From assembly GCA_934215455.1 (NCBI GenBank), contig CAKPZX010000006.1, positions 1-54,362 of the forward strand: 54,362 bases of DNA, written 5' to 3'. Both the position numbers and the translations under genes were made by a program. Positions 48,008 to 54,362 of this stretch are shown piece after piece; within the stretch, counting starts at the first letter, position 1; each line of letters starts with the position of its first letter. A model generated the notes under the pieces. That model was not told where the DNA came from, made no database searches, and saw nothing but the letters and a program-made list of their open reading frames with translations. This DNA comes from an uncultured Streptococcus sp. Its GTDB lineage: Bacteria; Bacillota; Bacilli; Lactobacillales; Streptococcaceae.

Positions 48008-48145
48008 CTTCCAATCCTTTCAGCTCTTACTACACTTCATCGCCAAGTGGCCTTATTTCTGTGTTTCAGTATAGCACGTTTAGGCCAAAAGTTAAAACGG
48101 GAAGCGTCGCATTGATGTGAGCACTATCCTCCAACACTTCTTTTC

Positions 48146-49003
48146 TTAATCAGCAGGGATAATGCTACGGTATAACTTAGCTCTCTCCTCAATCGGTGTA
48201 TCGTAATAGCGTTTTTCCTGATCCAATGTAGCAATTTCTGCCATTTCTTGCTTGCTTAATTCAAAATCAAAAATATCAATATTCTCCTGTAAATGAGCTC
48301 GAGAAGTGGACTTAGGAAAGACCAGATTACCCATTTGAATATGCCAACGAAGAATGATTTGGGCTGGGGATTTCCCATATTTTTGACCAAGTTCTTGGAA
48401 AATGGCTTCATTAAGCAAATTGGTATCGCCATGTCCTAGTGGATACCAACTTTCAATAAGAGTTCCATAGGGTTTGATTTGCTTTCTCAATTCGCTGCGT
48501 GTGGCATAGGGATGGAGTTCGACTTGTAAGGCTGCTGGTTTGGTGGTTGCAGCTTCTAAAACTTCATCAAGCGCTTCTCCTTCAAAGTTTGATAGTCCAA
48601 TAGAGCGTACTTTGCCTTGTCTAGCAGCTTCCTCCATGGCACGATAAGCGCCAATGTAATCACCAACTGGTTGATGGAGCAAGAGCAAATCGATATAGTC
48701 TGTATCCAGACGTTCTAACATCTTGTCAATCTGAGCTAAGCTCTTTTCATAGCCATAATCGGTAACCCAGAGTTTGGTTGTGATAAAGATTTCCTCACGA
48801 GGAATGCCTGATTCCTTCACAGCACGTCCCACTGAACGCTCATTTTGATAGGCATGTGCTGTGTCAATCTGGCGATAACCAAGGTCTAAAGCCGTTCGTA
48901 CAGCCTTGACTGTTTCTTCTCCTTCTGGAATCATAAACACTCCCAGACCCATTTGTGGCATTTCGTAGCCACTATTTAAACGTACATAAGATTGTTTTGT
49001 CAT
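48146..49003 (-). CDS. Aldo/keto reductase
   Basis: The 285-residue NADPH-dependent oxidoreductase has the AKR catalytic tetrad: Asp in RQIDTAHAYQNE with Tyr four residues later, Lys in ITTKLW, and His in LLLLHQP. It also has the C-terminal coenzyme segment VFPKSTSRAHLQEN. It reduces aldehydes or ketones; the substrate is unknown. ATG 49003 sits 7 bases after AGAGGA, so a longer frame to 49036 is rejected. It ends a four-gene unit (MFS, NTF2-like, lipoprotein, AKR) opposite a LysR gene, suggesting a role in detoxifying an exported or sensed compound. Confidence 0.88.
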   Translation of the reverse strand: MTKQSYVRLNSGYEMPQMGLGVFMIPEGEETVKAVRTALDLGYRQIDTAHAYQNERSVGRAVKESGIPREEIFITTKLWVTDYGYEKSLAQIDKMLERLDTDYIDLLLLHQPVGDYIGAYRAMEEAARQGKVRSIGLSNFEGEALDEVLEAATTKPAALQVELHPYATRSELRKQIKPYGTLIESWYPLGHGDTNLLNEAIFQELGQKYGKSPAQIILRWHIQMGNLVFPKSTSRAHLQENIDIFDFELSKQEMAEIATLDQEKRYYDTPIEERAKLYRSIIPAD

Positions 49004-49054
49004 TTTATTTCCTCTTTCTATATTTAAGCTATTCAAAATCGATGGGGTGTCCTT

Positions 49055-49579
49055 CTACCCTACGATTTGCCAGGTTCCATCTTGTTTTTCAAATACACGT
49101 GTTCCAGGGATAGACCAGGTCCCTTCTGAACCATAGATATTAGCCCTAATTCGTTGGCGAATCTTTAAGTTCACACGGTTTCCCTCTTGGCTCAGACTAT
49201 AATGCAGATCTGAAAAATGAAAATATCTCATCTCTCCACTTTCAATGTCTTCCAACCATTCTTCCTTAGTCTGACGTCTGCCAGTAATATGAACAGCGAT
49301 ATAATCGTCAGGCAAAAGCTGCTTTAATTTTGGGATATTTTGATCAATCAGCGCTTGCTGTAATTCTTCATAACGAGCAATAATCGCCTCTTGATCCTCC
49401 TTTGAAAGATCTGTTGTGTTGCTTTCAATCTGTCCCTGTTCAACTCCTGTCTCTGTTGAACTGGTTTGACTCATTGATGTTTTACTATGGTTCATTTGCT
49501 CTCCTTTCGAAGCTTGACTGCATGCAGTGAGTCCTGCGATACTGAACATTATTCCTGCTACATAAAGCAGTCTTTTCAT
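49055..49579 (-). CDS. NTF2/SnoaL-like lipoprotein
   Basis: The 174-residue protein has a lipoprotein signal peptide (MKRLLYVAGIMFSIAGLTAC; the lipobox LTAC puts Cys at 20). A Ser/Thr-rich linker follows, then an NTF2-like (DUF4440/SnoaL-type) domain from about residue 58 (IIARYEELQQALI... to ...VFEKQDGTWQIV). The start is ATG 49579 behind AAGGAGG, not the upstream frame to 49645. It follows the SnoaL-like gene by 10 bp. The fold often binds small hydrophobic ligands, but no function is assigned. Confidence 0.82.
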   Translation of the reverse strand: MKRLLYVAGIMFSIAGLTACSQASKGEQMNHSKTSMSQTSSTETGVEQGQIESNTTDLSKEDQEAIIARYEELQQALIDQNIPKLKQLLPDDYIAVHITGRRQTKEEWLEDIESGEMRYFHFSDLHYSLSQEGNRVNLKIRQRIRANIYGSEGTWSIPGTRVFEKQDGTWQIVG

Positions 49580-49589
49580 ATTTTCCTCC

Positions 49590-50036
49590 TTATTTTTCAA
49601 TGCTATCTGTTCGTGCCCACATAAAGTTGGACTCACGCTTAGCAATCAACCAGTTACCGTCAACCTTTTCATAGCTGTCATGGTAGCGTACACCTTGGGT
49701 CAATTGAATCTCTTTGCCATTTTCATCACAGATAAGGACAACTTGGCAATAAGCAATGCCTGTCGCATGGCTATCATCTGTAAAAGTCACTGTCTGTTGG
49801 CCATTGATATGGTAGACGGTGTGGAAAAGATTGAGGTAGTTGGAGAAAGCTTGGCCAATTTCTTGGCGCCCTTGGTAAGTGTTGCCTGCTTTTCCATTGA
49901 CGCTCGATGACACTACTGCATCTTCCTTAAATAATTGGAGTTGCAAGTCCACATCCTTTGTATCAGCAAGGATGGAGAAAGTATCGACGAGTTCTTTTAG
50001 TTCTAAGCGGTTTGTTAATTCAGTTGTATTCATCAT
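49590..50036 (-). CDS. SnoaL-like (NTF2-fold) protein, cytoplasmic
   Basis: The 148-residue soluble protein has an NTF2-like SnoaL fold: LELKELVDTFSILADTKDVDLQLQLF, TYQGRQEIGQAF, VDGNWLIAKRES. Members include polyketide cyclases, isomerases and dehydratases as well as non-enzymatic ligand binders. It has no signal peptide, unlike its neighbour of the same fold class. It lies 30 bp after the MFS exporter gene and 10 bp before the lipoprotein gene. The function is unknown. Confidence 0.82.
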   Translation of the reverse strand: MMNTTELTNRLELKELVDTFSILADTKDVDLQLQLFKEDAVVSSSVNGKAGNTYQGRQEIGQAFSNYLNLFHTVYHINGQQTVTFTDDSHATGIAYCQVVLICDENGKEIQLTQGVRYHDSYEKVDGNWLIAKRESNFMWARTDSIEK

Positions 50037-50066
50037 GATTCTTCTTTCTATTGTTAAAAAGTCAGG

Positions 50067-51422
50067 TTAGAGTTTCCAAGTGATTTGGTTGAGCAGCCAA
50101 CCAAGGAGTACAGCAATAAGGGCAATGATAAAAATCAAATGAAATCCTTGATAGGCTTGAGTCGTGCCATTGGTTAGCTGGACTTGACTGGCATAAATAA
50201 GCCCATAGATGGAGGCCATAAAGGTTTGTCCCAGTGTCCTCATCAAGAGGCTAAATGTAGTGGCAATATTGAGTTGGCTTTTTGGTACCGCATCTTGAAA
50301 GGCCACTTGGGCTGGTGGAAAGACGAGTCCTTGTCCCAGTCCAAGAAAGGCTCCGCTTCCTGCAATGTAAAGATAGGAAGCTGAAACAGGCGCCAAAGCC
50401 ATCATGATCGCAGAAAGGGCAATCGATGCAAAGCCCACATTGATCATTTTTTTAAAAGTCCATCGTCCAATCAAGCCAGCTGCTAGACGAGTTGCTACCA
50501 TCACTGCGATGGAACTTAGAATCTGTGTCCCACCAGCTAGGGTTGCATTGGTCTTTAATACCAGTTGTGCCCACATAGGAGCATAGATGCTATAACCAAT
50601 GGTAAAGGCATAGATCAAGACCATCAGCATATTTTTTGTGAGATAAGAACTGTTTTTCAAGAGACTGATTGGCAAAATCGGGTCTTCTACGCGTTTTTCC
50701 CATTGCCATAAGATTGTGACAAGAATTACCACTGCTCCAGCAAATCCCAAATTGATAAAGAGGGGTTGGCTGGTCACATGACTAATCCAGTATAGTAAGA
50801 AGCCAGAGACTGCTACGAGCAGGCCACTTCCGACAGCGTCTACTTTTGGCTTATGGCTTACCACTGTTTCATGGTAAAAGACTTGTAAGAGGATGACTGA
50901 CAAGAGTCCAAAGGGAATCAAGCTGTAAAATACCCAGGACCAGCTCAATACATCTACGATAAAACCACCGATAATAGGCCCCAAGATACTAGCTACACTA
51001 TAAAAGGCTGTCACCCAACCAAGGGCTTTGGCTCTCTCCTTACTATCTGGAAAAAGCTTGGCATAAATCACATAGGGAATCGAAACCATGCCCCCAATTC
51101 CCAAGCCCATCATGCCTCGAGCAAAGACCATGACCCAGATATTCCAGGATAAGCCGCCAAGAAGTGAGGCTAGAAGAAAAATCGTCGTTGCAATTTGAAA
51201 AGCTTTTTTATTGCCAATCACCTCGCCTAATTTCCCCCAGAGCACCGTCGTTAATGCTACAAAAAAGAGCAAGATGGAGGTCAAGAGTCCAAGCTGGTTG
51301 ACCCCATTCAAATCTTTGATAATCTGTGGAAGGGCGGTGTTGAGCATAGTGGTATCCAGCCCTCCTATAAAGTTAGCTAGTAGCAAGGCTACCATAGATA
51401 CACGTTTTTGTTTATCGGTCAT
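50067..51422 (-). CDS. MFS drug-type exporter (EmrB/QacA-like)
   Basis: The 451-residue membrane protein belongs to the major facilitator superfamily, drug:proton antiporter type, probably the 14-helix branch. Signatures are LLANFIGGLDTTMLNTALPQI in helix 1 (motif D1-like), WGKLGEVIGNKKAF (motif A) and ARGMMGLGIGG (motif B). ATG 51422 is behind AAAGGAG; a longer frame to 51581 would run through the promoters and is rejected. It leads a four-gene operon divergent from a LysR gene. The substrate is unknown. Confidence 0.9.
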   Translation of the reverse strand: MTDKQKRVSMVALLLANFIGGLDTTMLNTALPQIIKDLNGVNQLGLLTSILLFFVALTTVLWGKLGEVIGNKKAFQIATTIFLLASLLGGLSWNIWVMVFARGMMGLGIGGMVSIPYVIYAKLFPDSKERAKALGWVTAFYSVASILGPIIGGFIVDVLSWSWVFYSLIPFGLLSVILLQVFYHETVVSHKPKVDAVGSGLLVAVSGFLLYWISHVTSQPLFINLGFAGAVVILVTILWQWEKRVEDPILPISLLKNSSYLTKNMLMVLIYAFTIGYSIYAPMWAQLVLKTNATLAGGTQILSSIAVMVATRLAAGLIGRWTFKKMINVGFASIALSAIMMALAPVSASYLYIAGSGAFLGLGQGLVFPPAQVAFQDAVPKSQLNIATTFSLLMRTLGQTFMASIYGLIYASQVQLTNGTTQAYQGFHLIFIIALIAVLLGWLLNQITWKL

Positions 51423-51465
51423 TCCTTCTCCTTTCAAGAAGTGATCTCTTTCAGTTGATGGTACT

Positions 51466-51494
51466 AGTATAGTCCTTCTTGACTTGTTTCGGAA
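51466..51494 (-). promoter_or_regulatory. Promoter of the MFS operon
   Basis: On the minus strand TTCCGA (51494-51489), 17 bp and TATACT (51471-51466) form a promoter. Its -35 box shares base 51489 with the -35 box of the divergent LysR promoter, so the two polymerases compete for the same DNA. Confidence 0.6.
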
Positions 51495-51512
51495 GACAGA
51501 AAATGTTATGAT
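51484..51512 (+). promoter_or_regulatory. Promoter of the LysR gene
   Basis: TTGTTT (51484-51489), a 17-bp spacer and TATGAT (51507-51512) lie 37 bp before the ATG. The 26-bp palindrome begins on the last base of the -10 box. Confidence 0.65.
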
Positions 51513-51537
51513 AGTATAAAGTCTAGACTTTATACTA
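51512..51537. promoter_or_regulatory. 26-bp perfect palindrome, LysR operator candidate
   Basis: The left half TAGTATAAAGTCT (51512-51524) is exactly inverted in 51525-51537. It covers the expected start of the LysR transcript and ends at the Shine-Dalgarno sequence (AAGGAG, 51537-51542). It can be an autorepression operator in DNA or a hairpin in the leader. Confidence 0.8.
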
Positions 51538-51548
51538 AGGAGAGCATT

Positions 51549-52454
51549 ATGTATATACAACAGTTGGCGACCTTTATCCAAGTTGCTGAGTCGGGTTCAT
51601 TTGGCAAAGCTGCAGAAACCCTCTTTATTTCTACTCCAGCCATTGTCCAACAAATCAATCTGCTAGAAGATCGGTGTGGTTTTCCCTTGTTTAACCGTAG
51701 CAACAGAGGAGTCACCCTCACCCCTGCTGGTCAATCTCTTTATGAAGATGGAAAGAAGATTATTGCTTTATCTGATCAAGCCTTGGAACGAGCAAGAAAT
51801 ATCTTTGAAGAAAGCCTCATGACCATCAAGATTGGAAGCTCTCCTATTTTTCGTGCCCGTGTGCTCATTGATGCCATGAATCTGACGAGAGAGGATGACC
51901 TCCAATTTCACTATGAAATTCCAAATCTTGTTTCAGAATTGGGACAATTTAAACAATTCGACCTGCTTGGAAACCAGTGCGATCTCCTGGAAGCCATCTT
52001 TTGTGACCTAGCTTGGGCAGACCAATGCCAATTTTTTGAACTCTTTCAAACTCCTATTTGCATCGCCGTTAATCAACTCCATCCTCTAGCAAAGAAAAAG
52101 AAGGTGACCTTAGAGGACATCCTTCCATATACCATTATTCTTGCTCGAGAGGGGGCTATTAGCCAATTGGATGCTCTGCGAAAGGACCTCCAAGACTTTG
52201 AGCCAGATATTTCCATTCAAGAAGCCCAAACCATTGGTCAGGACTCGATTTCCATGACTGAGGTGCTGCCTTATGTCTTTATCACCCAAAAGATTTTTCA
52301 GGACAACCACCCGAGCCTGGTCACTATCCCCTTAGAGACCTCTCACAGTCTCCCTTATGGCCTGCTCTATGCCAAAGAACCTTCCCAAGCCACGCTAGAT
52401 TTTTTAGATTATGTCGCAGAACACAAGGAAGAACTGATTGCTAAGTGGCAGTGA
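51549..52454 (+). CDS. LysR-family transcriptional regulator
   Basis: The 301-residue protein has an N-terminal LysR HTH (LATFIQVAESGSFGKAAETLFISTPAIVQQINLLEDRCGFPLFNR) and a periplasmic-binding-like effector domain from about 90. It is divergent from the MFS-NTF2-NTF2-AKR operon with overlapping promoters and a perfect palindrome, so it most likely controls that operon and itself. The effector is unknown. ATG 51549 follows AAGGAG. The next gene begins 82 bp downstream. Confidence 0.88.
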   Translation: MYIQQLATFIQVAESGSFGKAAETLFISTPAIVQQINLLEDRCGFPLFNRSNRGVTLTPAGQSLYEDGKKIIALSDQALERARNIFEESLMTIKIGSSPIFRARVLIDAMNLTREDDLQFHYEIPNLVSELGQFKQFDLLGNQCDLLEAIFCDLAWADQCQFFELFQTPICIAVNQLHPLAKKKKVTLEDILPYTIILAREGAISQLDALRKDLQDFEPDISIQEAQTIGQDSISMTEVLPYVFITQKIFQDNHPSLVTIPLETSHSLPYGLLYAKEPSQATLDFLDYVAEHKEELIAKWQ

Positions 52455-52536
52455 ACCCCTGACTTTAGTTTTACTAACGACTTTATAGAAAACTCACTTT
52501 TCATCTACTAGCCCTAAGTGGCAGAAAGGAAATCTT

Positions 52537-52869
52537 ATGAACCTCCTCATTCTTCTCGGCTTTTTTACAGTCTTCTTTTCCCTTGCTTTTGCTCTTCTTC
52601 ACTTATTGGCTTCTCTTTCTGAAGTTAAAAAAGGAAATCACACTCTAGGAAATACATTTCTCCTCATCGGAAGTAGCCTTGCGACCTTATCTCTCATCCT
52701 CTACTTCTTTTTACCGATTGCCTCTCTAATCCTTTGGCTGATCGGCTGTGGTTTGATTTGCTACGGGGCCTATTGGAATGGGAAACACAAAGGAAACTTC
52801 CATCCAGCTCACCACCTGATTCGGATGGGCATCGCTCTGGTCCTTACCATCTTGTTAGCCTTGTTATAA
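52537..52869 (+). CDS. Small membrane protein of unknown function
   Basis: The 110-residue protein has four hydrophobic stretches (about 2-27, 39-60, 62-80 and 92-110) with a hydrophilic turn KGNHTLGN and a basic loop NGKHKGNFHPAHH. ATG 52537 lies behind AGAAAGGAA. I recognise no family. It ends just before a strong terminator and may be its own unit or the tail of the LysR transcript. Confidence 0.7.
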   Translation: MNLLILLGFFTVFFSLAFALLHLLASLSEVKKGNHTLGNTFLLIGSSLATLSLILYFFLPIASLILWLIGCGLICYGAYWNGKHKGNFHPAHHLIRMGIALVLTILLALL

Positions 52870-52870
52870 G

Positions 52871-52906
52871 AAAAGCTCAAGTTTGCAGAAAAACTTGAGC
52901 TTTTGT
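52871..52906. terminator. Bidirectional terminator
   Basis: AAAAGCTCAAGTTT (52871-52884) and AAACTTGAGCTTTT (52891-52904) form a perfect 14-bp stem with a 6-base loop between two convergent genes. Confidence 0.93.
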
Positions 52907-52918
52907 AGTTTCTATTTG

Positions 52919-53857
52919 TTAAGCCATCAACAGCATGAGAATAGGGATCACCACCATGGTTGCAAGGGTCGTCTCTGTCACCATGACCGCTGCATAGTCA
53001 CTATCAGCTCCGTAGAGGCTGGCAACAACTGGCGCATTGGTCATCACAGGCATGGCGGACTGGATGATAAAGACTTGCTTCATCAGGCTTGGAAGAGGCA
53101 ACCAGTAGACGATGGAAGCCATCAAAAGAGGGGCAACCAGGAAGCGACCTAGTAGAATCAATAGCTGATCTTTTCCCAGAACCAACTGCTTCACACCTAC
53201 ATGAGACACTGACAAACCGATGAATATCATGGATAAAGGGGTTGTTAAATTACCCAGATACTGCAAATCACTGGCTAGAAAGGCTGGCAACTTGATCTGC
53301 AGCATCACCAAGACTAGTCCCAAGAGAAAGCCCATCAAGGGCGGAGAAAAGACTTTTTTCAGACTGGTTTTGAGATCAAACTGCGCTTCTCCCTCACCAT
53401 CCCGCTGGATCAGATAGGTTCCCAAAGTCCAGAAAAAGGTCGTATTACACATGTAATAGATCAAAACATAGGGAATGCTGGCATCTCCAAAGAGGGCTTG
53501 GTTAATAGGAAGCCCCACGAAGATGGTATTGGAATTAAAAAACATGGAAATAAAGAGGCCACGACGGTCCTGTCTCACTGCAAAGATCCTGGCTACTGCT
53601 GTCGCGATGCCAAGTAAAACAACCATAGACAGGGCAGGAAACCGCAAGGCTGGCAACATTTTAAGTAGATCTGCTGCTGTGAAGCGCTGCGTAATGGTGT
53701 AGAGCATATAGCAGGGAAGAGCAACTTGAGTGACCAATTTAGCGAGTAGGCCACGCGACTTATCATCGAACCAGCCTTTTTCACCAATGACAAAGCCCAC
53801 TAAAATCATACCCAGGATGACGAGAATCCCTGATATGCTCCTCAAAAAGATGTCCAT
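52919..53857 (-). CDS. AEC-family transporter
   Basis: The 312-residue membrane protein has the two-times-five-helix AEC fold. It is a paralogue of MleP at 34980-35927, sharing the N-terminal LVGFVIGEKGWF pattern and NTIFVGLPINQALFGD. Family members move dicarboxylates, amino acids or other organic anions. No metabolic gene lies beside it, so the substrate is open. ATG 53857 follows AGGGGAG. It stands alone between a bidirectional terminator and the rearranged right edge. Confidence 0.87.
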   Translation of the reverse strand: MDIFLRSISGILVILGMILVGFVIGEKGWFDDKSRGLLAKLVTQVALPCYMLYTITQRFTAADLLKMLPALRFPALSMVVLLGIATAVARIFAVRQDRRGLFISMFFNSNTIFVGLPINQALFGDASIPYVLIYYMCNTTFFWTLGTYLIQRDGEGEAQFDLKTSLKKVFSPPLMGFLLGLVLVMLQIKLPAFLASDLQYLGNLTTPLSMIFIGLSVSHVGVKQLVLGKDQLLILLGRFLVAPLLMASIVYWLPLPSLMKQVFIIQSAMPVMTNAPVVASLYGADSDYAAVMVTETTLATMVVIPILMLLMA

Positions 53858-53935
53858 GTTCTCCCCTTTTCTTTTTATAAATTTGAACTAGAAAATCACA
53901 TTTTTTACAAGTCTCAAAAACTACTCTAGTATATC

Positions 53936-53967
53936 ATAAAAAGAGGTGGGGCAATATGCCCAACCTC
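53936..53967 (-). terminator. Terminator of the truncated membrane gene
   Basis: GAGGTGGGGC (53943-53952) pairs with GCCCAACCTC (53958-53967) with one G-U pair and a 5-base loop. On the minus strand it is followed by TTTTTA. It follows the stop codon at 53988 by about 20 bases. Confidence 0.75.
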
Positions 53968-53987
53968 ATGTATTTTATTAATTGCCA

Positions 53988-54068
53988 CTAATATCCCTTC
54001 TTAGCTGCCTTGCTCCATTGGTACCAACCAACTAGACTGTTGATAAGGTAAATCAAGAAAAACCAATA
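53988..54068 (-). pseudogene. 3' stub of a membrane protein gene
   Basis: On the minus strand about 27 codons read FYWFFLIYLINSLVGWYQW followed by SKAAKKGY and a stop (TAG, 53990-53988). A stop codon lies only a few codons upstream, beside the start of the hsdS fragment. The sequence looks like the last helix and basic tail of a polytopic membrane protein; a PnuC-type vitamin transporter is possible but unproven. It still has its terminator. Confidence 0.6.
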
Positions 54069-54082
54069 AAATGGTGGGGACT

Positions 54083-54244
54083 ATGGCGAAAATAGATGAT
54101 TCAGTTAAAAAGAAAGTTCCAGAATTGCGATTTAAAGGATTCACGGATGAATGGGAACAGCGTAAGTTGGGAGACGAAGTTCGAATAGTGATGGGACAGT
54201 CTCCTAATTCAGAAAATTATACTGATGATCCTAATGGGCGCTAA
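54083..54244 (+). pseudogene. hsdS: Truncated type I restriction specificity subunit
   Basis: The 53-codon frame starts with ATG 54083 behind GGTGGGGA. It begins with the typical HsdS opening: KVPELRFKGFTDEWEQRKLG, then GQSPNSENY. It then ends at TAA 54242-54244, where a full HsdS would continue for about 340 more residues through two target-recognition domains. No hsdM or hsdR gene is present upstream. It is a remnant, or one cassette of a shuffling locus whose remainder is outside the window. Confidence 0.8.
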
Positions 54245-54335
54245 AAATGCGAAGACCTTTGAAGACCTATTTTGTATTAGTCAAACAAAAGATCCAAAAG
54301 AAATGGTATATGATTATGACCATGAAACAAAGTAA
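54234..54335 (+). CDS. Small unknown frame overlapping the hsdS stub
   Basis: ATG 54234 opens 33 codons (MGAKNAKTFEDLFCISQTKD...) ending at TAA 54333. The composition is protein-like, but there is no ribosome site. It may be the C-terminal part of a gene joined to hsdS by recombination near 54230. I do not recognise a family. Confidence 0.35.
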   Translation: MGAKNAKTFEDLFCISQTKDPKEMVYDYDHETK

Positions 54336-54362
54336 AATCAAACCGAGTGATCTGAGGAAGCA
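54316..54362 (+). CDS. Start of an unknown gene cut by the window edge
   Basis: ATG 54316 (or 54322) opens MTMKQSKIKPSDLRK and runs off the right end, overlapping the previous frame by 20 bases, as is common in mobile-element operons. There are too few residues for an assignment. Confidence 0.3.
   Translation, partial: MTMKQSKIKPSDLRK

Overview
This window looks like the chromosome of a mitis/sanguinis-group oral Streptococcus (close to S. parasanguinis, S. sanguinis or S. australis; species not proven). The evidence is gene content and style: a streptococcal-type DexB, a 541-residue malolactic enzyme, MtaR-type regulation of metE, a CzcD/TetR zinc pair beside a zinc alcohol dehydrogenase, an LPXTG surface protein, AGGAGG ribosome sites, and intergenic hairpin repeats typical of streptococci. 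The DNA is moderately AT-rich and almost all of it is ordinary chromosome. Only the last ~400 bases look like mobile or shuffled DNA.

Layout. 1-413 is the N-terminus of a secreted 5'-nucleotidase. 651-3035 is phosphoketolase. 3328-14926 is a complete histidine-utilisation locus: hutI is divergent from hutU-ftcD-fchA-fhs-hutD-permease-hutH-hutG. It takes histidine through urocanate and imidazolonepropionate to formiminoglutamate. It offers two exits from there: formimino transfer to folate (FtcD, FchA, Fhs) or direct hydrolysis (HutG). A 978-residue SARP-type regulator (BTAD plus ATPase plus TPR-like tail) lies convergently at the end of the operon (15067-18003). The hutI and hutU promoters both carry tandem TTGAC heptamers 11 bp apart, ending exactly 8 bp before the -10 box, which is the textbook SARP operator geometry. 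I infer that this protein is the hut regulator.

18136-21374 is metE-metF with an MtaR-like box. 21680-25587 holds two catabolite-controlled glucosidases (DexB and a GH31 enzyme), followed by a CPBP membrane protein and a hairpin-rich non-coding block. 26873-27047 is a 175-bp repeat whose near-identical inverted partner is at 41095-41269. 27058-30477 is maa - nucleoside phosphorylase - ktrB - ktrA. It is divergent from a DeoR regulator and a HAD phosphatase (30654-32219). 32433-37636 is mleA-mleP-mprF, with an XRE regulator and mleR divergent from it. Then come a VWA/LPXTG surface protein (39668-41086) and an SF2 helicase with a membrane segment (41396-44110).

44166-46869 is adh, czcD and a TetR (SczA-like) regulator, followed by small membrane proteins (HXXEE, TMEM175). 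48146-52454 is a compact LysR-controlled unit: an MFS exporter, two consecutive NTF2/SnoaL-like proteins (one a lipoprotein) and an aldo/keto reductase. Its promoters overlap back to back and it carries a 26-bp perfect palindrome. 52537-53857 holds a small membrane protein and a second AEC carrier. The right edge holds a 3' stub of a membrane gene and a truncated hsdS.

The most notable candidates for new biology are the SARP-hut circuit, the structured leaders inside the hut operon, the LysR/MFS/NTF2/AKR unit, the linkage of mprF to malolactic genes, and the paired 175-bp 3'-end repeat.
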